The notes under the pieces: generated by a model
What the model saw: only the letters and a program-made list of their open reading frames with translations
Told to the model about the DNA's origin: nothing
The model's database searches: none
Assembly: GCA_037178675.1 (NCBI GenBank)
Contig: JAYMGJ010000540.1
Coordinates: 27,226-91,225, forward strand
Length of the DNA stretch: 64,000 nt
Direction: 5' to 3'
Source of the DNA: Scleroderma bovista
Taxonomy: Eukaryota > Basidiomycota > Agaricomycetes > Boletales > Sclerodermataceae
Part shown: positions 11,024-22,345 of the stretch, one piece after another
How the letters are laid out: the number at the start of each line of letters is the position of its first letter
Position numbering within the stretch: the first letter of the stretch is position 1
Translations under genes and position numbers: made by a program

Positions 11024-11099
11024 TATGACATTAAATCTGCACAAATATTATTTACTCCGAATTGGATTGCACAGGGTGTCTGACCAAAATGGCAAGAAT
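11024..11099 (+). repeat. Left TIR of the 7.6 kb transposon
   Basis: Pairs with 18576-18651. Shared core includes CACAAATATTATTTAC, GAATTGGATTGCACAG and GTGTCTGA, in that order. Confidence 0.85.
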
Positions 11100-11640
11100 T
11101 TCACTTGGTAATATACTTCTTAAATTATTAGTAGTAGGCTAAAGACCATGCCCCAAGTTTATTGGCCTTCAGTGGTTAGTTTTTGAAGGGAAACAGACAT
11201 TTCGAGTCAATGCTCTAAGTGCTTATGTAAGAAAAGTGAAAATTTGACCTCTGTCCTGTTCCTGCTTTCCACAACAGCTTCCCAGCACACCAGGGTGCTG
11301 TAGTACAGGGTATTGATAGATAAAATGCAATGTAGTGTGCTGCCACCTGTAGCTGGGGTACTGGTGGACCAGTGAGGTCATGAAGGTGTACTACTAGGAT
11401 GTGCACTTATGTAAGCAGCCCCTTGAGCTTGAAAATTTCACTCTGGCCTGCTTCACTCTGCAGCACAGCTCCAGCTACCATTCTACCAGTTCAGCTCCTC
11501 CTAGACCCTGGTTCTTACCTCCATGGGGTCCAATCATAGGCAGGGTAAGGGAAGAAAGCATAAATCCTGATCAAATTGGGACTCAAAGCCATGTGAGTTG
11601 TACCAGCACCACATATCTTACTGCATGCTTACCAGGGTAA
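11100..11640. other. Subterminal region, no gene recognised
   Basis: Non-coding by inspection. It presumably holds the 5' end or promoter of the following gene, whose first exons I cannot place. Confidence 0.4.
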
Positions 11641-13680
11641 TGTTAGTCATTGCTTATGTGAATGATCTCAGGCTCAAAGGAGAATTTAGAGGGCTCTTGG
11701 CCACTGATCTCATTGGGCCATCCGCAAAGTTCAGGGCTATTTTCGATGGTGCTACTAAGCTCACCCCTAATGCCCCTAATGAACTTAAGGTGAGTGCCAT
11801 CCTTTTACTACCTATAGTTCTATCTGCTAAGGATACACACTAAAGACAGATGACTTCATATACCTTGGGCATTCAGTAGTAGCCAGATCAGACAGCTAGC
11901 TCTGCAATGTCTTTGATCAGCTGTCCAAGATTCAAGATGAGGCAAAGGCAACTTCTGGTACTGCCTCTCACTGGGCCAAGCATACACTGGTATGTTTTCT
12001 TATCTGTTCATGATACTATTCATGTGTCTCATGAGATAGTAGGTTCACTCCTTGTCTCTGGACAGCCTGCCCTACTGCTTATTTGACCACTGGCATGGTA
12101 GTGAGGATGCAAATACTGTCATTATGGGTCCCTATGGTCCAGTCTCCATCATCCAGCGTGAATGGGGTGCAAAGCCATTTGGTTTACATGTGGATATGAC
12201 CAAGGTTCCAGCTGACAGTGTAAAGGGTAATCATGCCCTTGTTGACAAGACAACAGGGTTTTATGCTGTTCAGCCTGATGAATCAGTGATTTTTGTGTCA
12301 GATAAAGATGGTGAGTGGAAAGTCATGGCATTGGCTAATCTAGGCTGATTTTTTAGGTAAACCTGCTATTGAGCTTGTTGTTATCCAAGGTGTTGGGATG
12401 AACTCATCTGTGAGTACATCACTATTTGGGTGGCTGCAGGAGGTGGTCGATCATGCCTGTGCCAGCCACCATGATGTTCGAGTATGTCATGCCAACTATC
12501 ATTGAATACTGCACTCATATACACATTGACAGCCAAACCATCCAGGGAAGATGGTTCAGGCTGATCTCAATATGGGTCCTCGGCATGCACGTGTTCTTGG
12601 TTGGGCAAAAAGCTTTAACAAAAACCTCAACAGTGAGGATAGAATCATGCAGGACCAAGAGGTAATCGGTGCTACTAGTCTAATGTGGAGTCTCATTCAG
12701 TTAGCTGTACCACTTGAGATCTCTGAGCATGTGATGGAGTGCTTGAAGAAGGAATCACTTCCAACCCTTGCCACGAGGGATGTTAAGACAGGTGAGTGGT
12801 GATTATTTGGTGTCCTATCATATTTATTCATATATTTTAAAGGCTCTGGTTTTCAGATTGTATTGAATGGGCACATTTTCTCCTTTAAGGAGGCAAACCG
12901 TGCCCCTCCTGAAACATATCTTGCTTGTGGTTATGTTGCGTATGCATCTATCTATTGCAGATGGAATAGTGGCTAATGTCTTCATAGCTGGTCACACATA
13001 GATCCTGCATATTGTACCTGGGCATTTTCTTTGTGTGTTGGCAGGGAGACAGGAACATATTCTCCCCCCCAGTCTGCCACTACCTGCCCAACATGGGGAG
13101 GATCCAAGTAGGCTTCAACTTCCCAGAAGATATCCCAGCCATTCATTGATGGTGGGGGAGCAAACTTTGTTGATGCCACCTTAAAGGCCGTTGTCAAAGC
13201 TGCAGTTGGTACTCTTTTTATCTTTCAACCAGACCAACTTCATGGGACAACACTTGCCTATGGAGCTGTGAATCATAACATCGCAATCACTTTTTCTCAG
13301 CGTGTTGCAGATGGATATAGGGAGGTGTTGGTATTGAGTGTTTGTGCACTCTTGTTGTACTTATGGATGCCTTTTTTAGTGATTACTTCAGCTCCTTCCT
13401 TTTATGGATCATCACATGATTAGTGGCTTATGTTTTCCTTTGTTTCTCTTTGTTTGCTTTGTTTGTATAGTTGAAATTTTCGTGCCCAGAGTCTCTTCTC
13501 TTCAGTCTCTGACACTGGGCACTAGGTCTGTATCCTGTAGCTATCCTCTCAATTTAGTCTCTGACACTGGGCACTAGAGTGCTTATTTGTGGTTTATCTT
13601 AACAGGAGGTACTGGAAAAAGGTCAATCCATTTCTTCTGGAGGTGGAGCTGGAGAGGGAAATCCAGCCAATAATAAGTAG
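11641..13680 (+). pseudogene. 2OG-Fe(II) dioxygenase-like cargo gene, interrupted
   Basis: Multi-exon reading with GT-AG introns near 11790-11845, 11990-12060 and 12350. Blocks in order: GPYGPVSIIQREWGAKPFGL (12126), KTTGFYAVQPDESV, LNMGPRHARVLGWAKSF (12557), VIGATSLMWSLIQ. Then comes SHIDPAYCTWAF (about 12985) with an H-x-D pair, and further on VGTLFIFQPDQLHGTT (about 13210) with a distal His, the arrangement of double-stranded beta-helix 2OG-Fe(II) enzymes. A 279 bp solo LTR splits the last exon; across its GGAGG duplication the frame continues as EKGQSISSGG and ends at 13680. In-frame stops near 12510 and 13150 indicate decay. The family is widespread in agaricomycetes as far as I recall, with no known substrate. 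Confidence 0.55.
13326..13604 (+). repeat. Solo LTR (TGTTGGTATT family) with TSD GGAGG
   Basis: 279 bp, TGTTGGTATTGAGTG...ATCTTAACA, flanked by exact GGAGG at 13321-13325 and 13605-13609. It contains a duplicated CAGTCTCTGACACTGGGCAC motif about 57 bp apart. Related minus copies lie at 37829-38106 and 46753-46945. Confidence 0.9.
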
Positions 13681-13772
13681 TGCATTCATATTTATGTAAT
13701 GTAATATTGAAACCACTCCATTTCTTTTACTACATTAACTTGATTTCTCTCTGTCCTTGTATACTTGAGAAG

Positions 13773-14432
13773 TTACAAAGTAACAAAGTACTGCTGAACT
13801 GCCTCGACTGCACCACTGATAATCTGCTCCTTGGCATCCAATGCACCACTGTCCACAGCCTGTTTAATGATTTCCCCCTTACACTCCATATTCAAACTGA
13901 TTGAATGAGCTTGAGTAGCCACATACTCCACAATTCCACTAAGAGCGAGGGGACTGACAGGATGAAGAAGTTGGTGAGCAACCTTTTGCCACCAAAACTT
14001 AGCCCATGCATTTCTGCACTGGGAGTGCTGAGTAGCATTACAGCTGGTGGAAGGTCCAAGAGAGAGACCAGGAGGTACAGCTGCAAGAGTCCTTCTCTCT
14101 GTATCCATGACTTCATATGCTTTGGCAATAATAGAGTACACCTGAAGCCCAAGCCAATGAGTATCGTCCTCAGAAATTATTGAGAAAAGTGAAAGGATCA
14201 GAGTGCAGATGGCAGGTGCAACCCACTGAGGAATAGTGTACATGTGTGCCAGTTTGAGTTTGTGTGCAGGAGATAGGTCAAGCTCATTGAGATGATCAAT
14301 GACCCACTGGATACTGTTCTTGACCATCCACAGTCATGAGACCTTTAGGATTGCCACAAGAGAGGGAACATCCAGCTGATGTAAACCCTCATATCTGACA
14401 GTGATCTTGATTTTCTGGTCTGCCATTTTCAT
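13773..14432 (-). pseudogene. BTB/POZ-type protein, C-terminal half
   Basis: Minus-strand frame from ATG at 14432 (MKMADQ). It has one in-frame TGA (VS-TGA-LWMVK, most simply Arg CGA to TGA), then NSIQWVIDHLNELDLSPAHK, KLAHMYTIPQWVAPA and a C-terminal C..H..C...WAKFWWQK block. These are the back half of the basidiomycete BTB proteins whose N-terminal BTB fold is followed by this 'W+..P+...L' region. No BTB fold is visible upstream, so it is a partial gene. It lies head to head with the integrase relic. Confidence 0.6.
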
Positions 14433-14479
14433 AGTCTTAAGCCACAGTCTGGCCTTTGGTACCTATCTGGTTCCTTAAA

Positions 14480-15826
14480 TCGCCATGGGCTACGCATTCA
14501 GAGGCAGCGTATTGCTGAATCTCTTCGCCATGTTGATCCTCTTGGAAGAGTACTTCGGTGCCGTACCACTATCTATTGCTGGCAATACCAGGTATCCCAC
14601 CCCAATGCTCTGTGGCACATGGATGGGCATCACAAACTTATTTACTGAGGCATCGTCATTCATGGAGTTATTGATGGATATTGCCAAACTGTAAGTGCTA
14701 GATTTTCAGATGATATGTTTAATGTCATGGACTTTGGTAGGCTGTTGCATTGGAAGCTCATACCAACAACAATTCCTCCACTGTGCTAGAAACATTTCTA
14801 CATGCTGTGAGCAAATATGGACTGCCATCTCGTGTCTGTGGTGATAGGGGAGGTGAGAATAAAGAAGTATCAATTTTCATGATTATGGCACAAGGACCCA
14901 ATAGAGCCAGTTTCATGTGGGGAACGTAAGTGTATCAGACTTCTTTATGACTATTCACATGCTGTAACATTACACAGATCCACTCATAACACCCGCATAG
15001 AGCGTTTATGGGTTGAAATTGGGGTCCACTTTGCACGACCATGGCATGCATTCTTTTCTCGGCTTGGGAGGCTTCACCATCTTGATCACTCTGATCCACA
15101 TCATTTGTGACTCCTCCACTATCTTTTTCTCTCAGAGATCAATGCTGACTGTGCAGCATTTTGTGAGGAATAGAATGCTCACCCTATTTCTGGAGAAGGG
15201 CATGATCAAAGCCCTAATGTAGGTGTCGCAATTCTATAATATAAGTAAAGCTAATCTAGGATTGGTTCTACTAGGATATGAGATTTATTGGACAGCTTGA
15301 GCATGGCCTTTATGTCGACAATGACCTAACCATTCATCCTGAAGTCATGAACCACTATTATGGTTCTAGGATTGCCAGCCAACAGGAGCAGACCCATAGT
15401 GAGACTAACTTAGACAAGCAGGACAGTGACGAAGAATGGGAGGAAGTGGAGGATGATGAAGCAGTAACCAGTGATCACCATGCAGACCTTACCTCCCGAA
15501 TTGCAGAAGAACAGGCCCCACAGTTTCTGCATGAACCTGCCGATGTTCCCAAGCAAACCAATCCATTCAATCACCAGGGCTTGGAAATTGTTTTCAAGCA
15601 AGCATTGGACAAGGTCCAGGGACTTGGTCATATACCTTCAGGATTAGGTATACAAGAGGAGGAGTGGGATGATGAAGGATATTATGAAATGGAAGCCATT
15701 CTTTCTAAGCGACGAGGGCAAAAGGAACTTGTGATCGAACTCCCACATTTCCTCTGGTATCCCCAAGCAGTGAAATGGTGCCAAGCACTCGAGGTTCTTA
15801 ATTACACTATGGCTTTAGTTGACTAG
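14480..15826 (+). pseudogene. rve-type DDE integrase/transposase relic
   Basis: Exons joined by short introns read as an integrase-core protein. The blocks are RIQRQRIAESLRHVDP (helix-turn-helix tail), NALWHMDGHHKLI (first Asp), VIHGVIDGY, KYGLPSRVCGDRGGEN (second Asp), NTRIERLWVEIG (Glu), and a long last exon 15278-15826 with an acidic stretch. The D-D-E residues are present. A TGA interrupts HKLIY-TGA-GIVIHG where related proteins have Trp; TGG to TGA is a single G-to-A change. The N-terminus upstream of 14480 is not found. As the only DDE-type enzyme inside the TIRs it is the likely mobiliser of the 7.6 kb element, now broken. Confidence 0.7.
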
Positions 15827-16013
15827 GCTGTATTCATAAACTCTGTTTGTCTAGTTGAAGTACAATGCACATTGAATCTGCTAGCAGGGTGACCTGTGTG
15901 AAAATGATTTGTAATGCTATGCCACTGTCTTTTTTGTGTCTTTGTGCTTCGTCACGACTCTGAACCATCTTCCTTTCATTCATTTTAAATATCATCTCTC
16001 CTTAATACACACT

Positions 16014-16394
16014 TGAGACGACCCTAGGCAAACACCAAGGACCCAACCACACACTAAGACTCTGAGAGGAATAGGACATGAGTATCTAGAGCAAAGACCC
16101 AAAATGAGCTCAAATGGAGAGCCTCTGGGTGCTGGATTGCACTGTATATATACTACTATACACGAGGGCTACACGAGGGCTACACGAGGCTATCCATGAG
16201 GCTATGTGCAGGCAGAAGGCTATGTAGTGACATCACTGTGGAGCTAAGGCTATGCGTAATGATGTCAAGGGTGGCAGCGTGTACAGCATGAGGCACAGGT
16301 CTAGACTAGGTAGATAAGATAGAGGCTGTACACTAAGATAAGATAAATGCTATCTAATCATAGATTAGATAAGATAAAAAGTTGGTCCATAACA
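16014..16394 (-). repeat. Solo LTR of the chromovirus family with TSD ACACT
   Basis: 381 bp, minus orientation, homologous to the 369 bp LTRs at 38498 and 44447 (minus-strand start TGTTATGGACCAACTTTTTATC). Exact ACACT duplications lie at 16009-16013 and 16395-16399. A short duplication (CACGAGGGCTA) accounts for part of the extra length. Confidence 0.92.
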
Positions 16395-16416
16395 ACACTC
16401 CTTTGGACATTTACCC

Positions 16417-17925
16417 ATGGGCAGGCAGCTAAAGAGGAAAAGAGTCATGTCTTCTTTAGAGGATGAAGACATTCCTGCCTCTCAAGCCCAGTCCTCGTCA
16501 TTCATTGTTGACTCTGTCTTGAGAACAATGCTCTCCAAATCCTCAGCTTCATCTAGCACTCACCCACCTCTCTCTCAGTCTTTGTCCACTCCCTTATTTG
16601 TCTTGTATAGGCAGGCTAATCTTGAGGCCAACAAGGGTCTCAGAGGAAAGGCGAGGTCATCAAAGTCAATGGGTGGATGAATAGCCAGTGGTGGTGCTTT
16701 CAAAAACCAGGTACTATATGACATTCTATCTAATAACTAGTCTAATCTGTGTCATATAGAGCAAACATGGTCAAGCAAAGATTTTGACCTTCTTCATTTC
16801 TCGCATTGTCTTTCTCCCTGATGGTACTGATGAGGTGAGCCATCATCCTAAATAACTATTGTTACAGTTAATCTATTTACCTACTATAGCCTGATGATAT
16901 GGACATCAGCAAGCTCAGTCTCAAGCATCTGTTTTCCATTCCTTGTCGTTCCAAAGGTCTCACGAGTGCTGAGCTCAGCAGGCTAGAGGCTGTTAGCCTT
17001 GCTCAATCAGACTTTCACAACTATTTTGAGTTTGACAGGGATTGGGATTTTTTTAGGTTGGATGCAGAACTTCGTACTTTATTTCCTAGACTGTTTTCAT
17101 ATTTTGATCAGTGCCCCAAGGTATGTGCACATTTGCTAGCTTTTTTTCTACTCCTGCTCATCTATGATAAGGTGATCAATAAGGACTATGAGAGCTCACA
17201 GGACTCTTGTTTCAAGTATCTTCCTCCTTATCTTCTCTGCCTCAGAAGCCACAAGGAGATCGCTGTTGTTAGTGGTGTCAATTTTCCCACTGGTGAGGTC
17301 ATCTTCGAGAAAGTCAAGGCTGGAAAGAGGCCTGTCAGAGACAAGGCTGAGCTTATATTTGGTATGCTACTACATCCACTTGCTTCATCTATGCTAATAT
17401 ATACTATGGTATGTATACTAGTGACACGAGATGTGATTCCACATAGGATAGTAGAGGAATGGACTCAATCAACAAGCAAAGGAAAGGGGAGAAGAAATGC
17501 AGCCGACTCCTCATCTGACTCTATATAGCTGATTTTGCATCCAGAAGAGCTGGGTCAGATAGTGAGGCCAAATCTCTGGATGATTTCATTGCAGCTCGTC
17601 GTCCAAAATGAATATGTATTGCTAGTAAGTCCCCCTGTATTCAACCATATATCATTGCTGGTATACCCTCTAACAACCATAATAGAAACCAGTGACACTC
17701 CTGTTGCTGCACACCAGGTCAAAACATCTATGATTGATCTTATAGAGGGACCCTCTGGTCCTCCAGATGGATGTTCCCATGGCCTCGTCACTTGAGCCAC
17801 AGATGGTTACTGCCCCCTCAACTCCAATCAACACTCAGGCCATCCACCCCCCACCATCAGGTTCTTTCACTGTTGACGAGTCTCTTGCTAACCCATGGAA
17901 GTCTGGTCGCACATTTAATTTCTGA
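16417..17925 (+). CDS. Unidentified basidiomycete transposon-cargo protein
   Basis: Likely starts at ATG 16417 (MGRQLKRKRVMSS), Ser-rich N-terminus, then exons separated by ~50-60 bp introns: FISRIVFLPDGTDE (16790), a large block 16897-17130 with HNYFEFDRDWDFFRLDAELR and LFPRLFSYFDQCPK, then LPPYLLCLRSHKEIAVVSG and FPTGEVIFEKVKAGKRPV. The C-terminus reads FTVDESLANPWKSG and stops at 17925. I do not recognise a catalytic domain. Codons look constrained and I see no clear nonsense in the spliced frame. The adjacent solo LTR ends only 22 bp upstream of the ATG, so the promoter may be displaced. Confidence 0.5.
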
Positions 17926-18227
17926 TCCTTGCTGCTTGCTTCTCCTTAGTACATATACTACATATACCCATTGCCTCACATATACTATGCCCATTGCTTT
18001 GCATATACTATACCCTTGATATACTCTTCATTCAAAAGTACATGCTATCGCTTTACAACTTACTGAACATAAAAAAGAAAAACCACATGTAGTAGCCTTT
18101 TAATACCAGTTATTTCCTGTAATGGGTAGTAGTCAGTGTGTGATCAAGATTTGGATAGTGAAAGTGAAAGGAGCTCAGGCCTATAGCTAGTGTGAAAAAA
18201 AATCAATGGTACAAAATACCTTTTTTT
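17926..18227. other. AT-rich non-coding tail
   Basis: Contains repeated CATATACTA motifs and no coding motif. Probably 3' UTR and subterminal DNA of the transposon. Confidence 0.4.
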
Positions 18228-18327
18228 TTTTACACAGGGAGGGAATTGAACTTAGACCTTGTGGACTCAAGCCTGCCAGCATTAATTCACAGCTGGGGAT
18301 GAATCCATTAGACCATAATGCCAACAC
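18228..18327 (-). repeat. tRNA-derived retroposon with oligo(A) tail
   Basis: On the minus strand a tRNA-like head (A box around TATGGTCTAATGG, B box around AGTTCAATTCCC) is followed by 11 A residues, the look of a short tRNA-headed SINE. It lies inside the 7.6 kb transposon. Target duplications are not clear. Confidence 0.5.
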
Positions 18328-18575
18328 TACAAAGCAATGATTTAAGCCTATGACTCCAATGCCCCTACAGTACTATACCACAACTTCAAATAAACTATTA
18401 TCAAACTTCATAGTCACATCTACTTGTAATCGATACTAGGCAATATTTGCTAATCAAGGATTATAATTATTGCTGTCCAAAATGTTCAGACATATTGCTG
18501 TTCTGTTTGGACATATTGCTGTTTTGTTTGGGCATGTTGTTGTTTTGCTCAGACATGTTGCTGTTTAGTCTGGAC

Positions 18576-18651
18576 ATACTTGTCATTCTGATCAGACACT
18601 CTGTGCAATCCAATTCGGGGTAAATAATATTTGTGCAGATTTAACGTCATA
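18576..18651 (-). repeat. Right TIR of the 7.6 kb transposon
   Basis: Reverse complement partner of 11024-11099. Just inside it lies a run of four or five imperfect ~30 bp units (GACATATTGCTGTTCTGTTT-like, 18489-18590) not seen at the left end. Confidence 0.85.
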
Positions 18652-19323
18652 GTTCAGAGCAAAGGACAGTAAGTCCAGACACTAGAGGAGTACAGAGAGT
18701 AAGTCCATACCACAGGAAAGTAGTCCAGAGTTAGCACAATTGTTCAGAGCAAAGGACATCCCAGAGGTGGGATAAGTCCTAAGGTGTCTAGCATCAAGTT
18801 CAGGACAGGGGTGGCTTTTGCCCTTGTGTGAGTAAGAGACTTGCTAGGAGCAGACATAGGACCAAGGGGATGAGACAGGACAGAGGCTGGAGTTGGCTGG
18901 AGTTCAGGAGAACAAGATGGAATTAGAAGAGCATGGGTAGTACAGAGGTGAGGAGTATCTTAGTCAAGATTTGATCTAAGGACTACTAGGCCAGAGTATG
19001 GTAGTTTATATAGGAGTGAAAATGAAGGTGAGTATATATGGTGACAAGTAAACACATTGATAGTGGCACAAGGGGTGGAGCAGAAACAGACAGGAAAATA
19101 AACTAGGTATAGGAAAATAAACTAGAGCAGAAGCAGACATGGGAACTAGGATTACAGGGTCAATGGAACAGATGCAGGAATGACTGTGGTAAAGGGAACT
19201 AGATCAGAACAGGACAAGTAAGGGTCAGAGGTGGACTTAACTAATGTTAAGTCTGAAGCAATGTCCAGGACCAGAGGAAGTAGGACTGGAGGAAGTGCAA
19301 GAGTGGAGGGAGTGCACAAGTGA
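18652..19323 (-). repeat. Gypsy LTR (1253 bp family), right piece
   Basis: Continues the LTR interrupted at 11023. It includes an internal tandem duplication of about 85 bp (GTTCAGAGCAAAGGACA appears at 18652 and again near 18750) and ends at AGTGCACAAGTG, where the LTR is truncated. Confidence 0.85.
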
Positions 19324-19364
19324 TAAACCCCCTTCTATATAGCAAACCAGTTTTTCCTGATGTT

Positions 19365-19575
19365 GGAGAATCCCCAGCTCACCATGGAGAATTCTCAGCC
19401 CACCTTGGAGAATTCCCAATCCACCGTGGAGAATTCCTGACCCACTGAGGAGAATCTCAAACCCATCTTGAAGAATCCTCAGCCCACCTTGAAGAATTCC
19501 CAACCTGCTGTGGAGAACCCCCAGCTCATTTAGGAGAATCCTTGGACACTCCCCAACCCAACTTGGAGATTCTCC
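19365..19575. repeat. 21 bp minisatellite, about nine copies
   Basis: Units of the form GGAGAATTCTCAGCCCACCTT with drift. Because 21 is a multiple of three, the minus strand stays open and gives a heptad-like peptide (GILQGGLRIL). I treat that frame as a by-product of the repeat, not a gene. Confidence 0.85.
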
Positions 19576-19580
19576 ATTGT

Positions 19581-20960
19581 GCTTTGGAAAATTCTTTACC
19601 AATCTTGGTCAATGATGGTCTCAGAAAAGGTCTATTCAGGCTGCAGAATGTTTTATTTATTCCAAATCAATCATCTAGAAGCAGATTTATTCACTCTGAA
19701 TCAAGTTCTATTCATTGCAGATTAACCTGTTAGAAAAAGGTATATTTAGGCTGGAGATAGTTCTTGTCACAACTGCATGACACCTTGTGACTCCACAAGA
19801 CCTCTAGCCTGTTGTAGACTCAAGTCCAATCACAATCACACACCTCCAATGCTATGTACCCATCTCCACTCCAACATTTGATGCTCTGTTTCTTTTTAGT
19901 AAATAATTCTGTGCTTACACTTCCAGTTATTGTATGCTTCCATTCTGCTTCTGTTCTTGCTTCCTTTGTTCCCATTTTAGATTAGATCTAATTACTCATA
20001 GCTGTGTTCTGTTAACCTTTCAATCCATTATGCTTATCACTGATCTCTGTTCCATGTATGTTACTCATCCATTTGTCATCTGTAGACTCTTACCTACATC
20101 TTCACTATGTCTCTCCTCTGCCTCTTGGTTACTGTACATATCCAATGGAAAGTATAAGTACTCTACACACTGAGGAGATTGTCCCTCAGTTCAGATATCA
20201 GCTTGAATACTTCCTGTGAACTCACCTCTGTTCTCCTCTGTCTCCTCTGCCTTCTGGCAACTCTGAGCTTTGTCAGACCTCTGTCTCTCTGTCCCTTTGT
20301 CCTCCAAAATACAAGGACACAGGTATTGCAAGGGCCCAGCACACACACTGAAGTCAAGTCCTCAGACCTCTCTGCAATCTCTCTGCTTATCATTGACAAC
20401 CCTTCAGACTTATCTCTACTCATGTCAGAGTTCATCGGAAGAACTGGTTCTGACAGTTCCATTCATATCATATTACTTACCTAGAAAATGATCTATTAGG
20501 CTGGAGAAAGTTCCAGTCATACCCCATTCATCACTGAGAAAGAGATCCATTTGAACTGGTAAAATGGTCTATTTGGGCTGGAGAAAGTTCCAGTCATACC
20601 ACACTCATCAACTAGAAAAAGGTCTATTTGCACTGGTGAGAGTTAGATCAATCACTGAAAAAATGATCTATTTAGGCTGATCTAATTATCTCAGGAACAG
20701 CTGGATATAAGTCTTATGGGGTAGTAGCAGCCTGTTGGGAGTGTGTATATGCATCAGCAAGTTGACAATTGGTCTTAACCCATTTATGGTGTCTGGATGG
20801 TCTGAAATCAGAGGGTTAAGATGGATAAGTGTGATAAGTTGGTCAGACCAGTCAGACCAGCCAGACTAGCCATAGCAATCAGACCAGTAGTCAGTCCGAC
20901 CAGCCAGATCATTCAGATCACAGTCCCCCAGGCTATTCAGTATTCAAGAACATCAGATTA
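19581..20960. other. Non-coding region with dispersed short repeats
   Basis: Recurrent phrase 'ggtctatttgggctggagaaagttccagtcata' variants at 19735, 20490, 20570 and 20620, and a CAGACCAG-rich tandem stretch at 20840-20925. CT-rich low-complexity sequence lies at 20225-20300. No gene recognised. Confidence 0.5.
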
Positions 20961-20965
20961 CATGA

Positions 20966-22190
20966 ATTGAATTCACTAAACATTGAAACAATTTGGGTGG
21001 TAATTAGTCTGAATCTACTTCATAGCATGTGGCCCTGCAAGATACCAGTCCCAACTGTGCACATGTGGCATCCCCGCCTGGTACTGGCCTATGGGCACCA
21101 ACATAACCCTCAGCTCCTTCAAGAATCCTCTTCCACTTCTTCTCTGAAAGCTTATCTACTGAGCCCATAACTTCATTAGTAGCAAATGCCCACTGAGCAG
21201 CTGAGAACTTGTGAACACTTTTATTTTCTGGGAGCACGAAATTACCAGTTGCCCAATATTGGAATGCTCTCTCAACCTAGAAGTAATATTGGTCAGTCAA
21301 ACTCACAAAGGCAGATATGGACACACAGCCACAGTTGCAAGAGCCAGAGCTCCTCATGGGTATCTGCAAGCATGAACATTACTCGGAACATTGCAAGTAC
21401 TCTCAAGAAAGCCAATATATCCAGGATACACTCATGTTGGAATGGACCTTGTGCAACCTAGACAGGATTTGAGCACCATCAAATACTAACAGATTAGTAG
21501 CATACTGGGCTTTCAGGGTTGCTTTCATCAACAACCCACCACATGTATGGAAATAGCTGTGGTGGGACAAGAACCTTTCATCTGTGCTGATCAATACATT
21601 CCTCAGGTTCAGGGACTGCCCAGCCAACATACACCACACGAGCATCAAGGGCACTGAACTCTTCATATCGATCAAAGAAGGCCGCGACAGCCTTCACTGC
21701 ATGATCAGCCATCCCACTGCACCACTCGTAGGTGCATTGCTTCAACTATGAATGAAAAAGGTTAGTTATGGGCAGTAGAATAGCATGGAGACTACCAAAT
21801 AGAAAACTGGCTCATCATTAGAAGCGAGAATATGGGGAATATTCCCCATCATGTGGCTCCAGATGGTTTGTGCTGTAGCAATGTGCTCTGGGTGGCTGAG
21901 GTTCCAAATGTTGTTGACTGTTGCAAGATACTGAAACCAAAGTGGAAGGAATCCATCGTGCCATGTCAACATTGAACCCAGGAGACCAGGGAGGTCCACA
22001 TTGTGGAATGTCCATGCCTTGTGCTGCTTTCATCTTCCAGGCTGTTGTCTTTCCTGTAGGTCATGGCTGTCATTGTCATCATCAGAGCTCGGCACCTCTT
22101 GATCACCATTGCATTCTAATGTGGCAGCTGCTGGGCGGGGCCCATGAGTTGAACTACATTGGGATGTGCCAGGTACCTTGTGCATTAGGC
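20966..22190 (-). pseudogene. Unidentified decayed multi-exon gene
   Basis: Minus-strand fragments with protein-like composition appear in order: PLWFQYLATVNNIWNLSHPE and MGNIPHILASNDEPVFYLV (21950-21790), YEWCSGMADHAVKAVAAFFD and ARVVYVGWAVPEPEECID (21720-21590), and FSAAQWAFATNEVMGSVDKL (21210-21150). Frameshifts and a stop after DQHR break it. I do not recognise the family. It may belong with the KDZ relic downstream or with the chromovirus LTR fragment beside it. Confidence 0.35.
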
Positions 22191-22199
22191 CTGTAGTCT

Positions 22200-22345
22200 A
22201 TATACTTCTCAATGCAGCACCCAGAGGCTCTCCATTTGAGCTCTCTTTGGGTTTTCACTCTAAGCTGCTCAGTCCTATTTCCCCTCAGAGTCTTGTATGT
22301 GATAGTTCTTTGGGTGTTTGCCCTTAGGGTTGTCTCAGCAACTGT
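22200..22345 (+). repeat. Chromovirus LTR fragment (3' part)
   Basis: Matches the last ~150 bp of the 369 bp LTR (GCACCCAGAGGCTCTCC ... AGGGTTGTCTCA). Confidence 0.75.

Larger units (their letters stand above)
11024..18651. mobile_element. 7.6 kb DNA transposon with TIRs, DDE integrase-type relic and cargo
   Basis: The ends are inverted repeats: TATGACATTAAATCTGCAC at 11024 and its near reverse complement ending 18651. They match for about 75 bp with mostly C/T and G/A differences. The flanks GTTCGG (11018-11023) and GTTCAG (18652-18657) look like a 6 bp target duplication with one transition. Outside, the gypsy LTR continues. Inside are a 2OG-dioxygenase-like gene, a BTB-type fragment, an rve-type integrase relic and an unidentified gene, plus two later solo LTRs and a tRNA-like retroposon. 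An rve-type DDE integrase enclosed in long TIRs fits a cut-and-paste element. I cannot name its superfamily with certainty. Confidence 0.75.

Noticed and set aside
20163..20484. Overlapping ~100-codon frames on both strands
   Set aside because: CT-rich low-complexity DNA produces open frames on both strands, and no domain or homologue was recognised.
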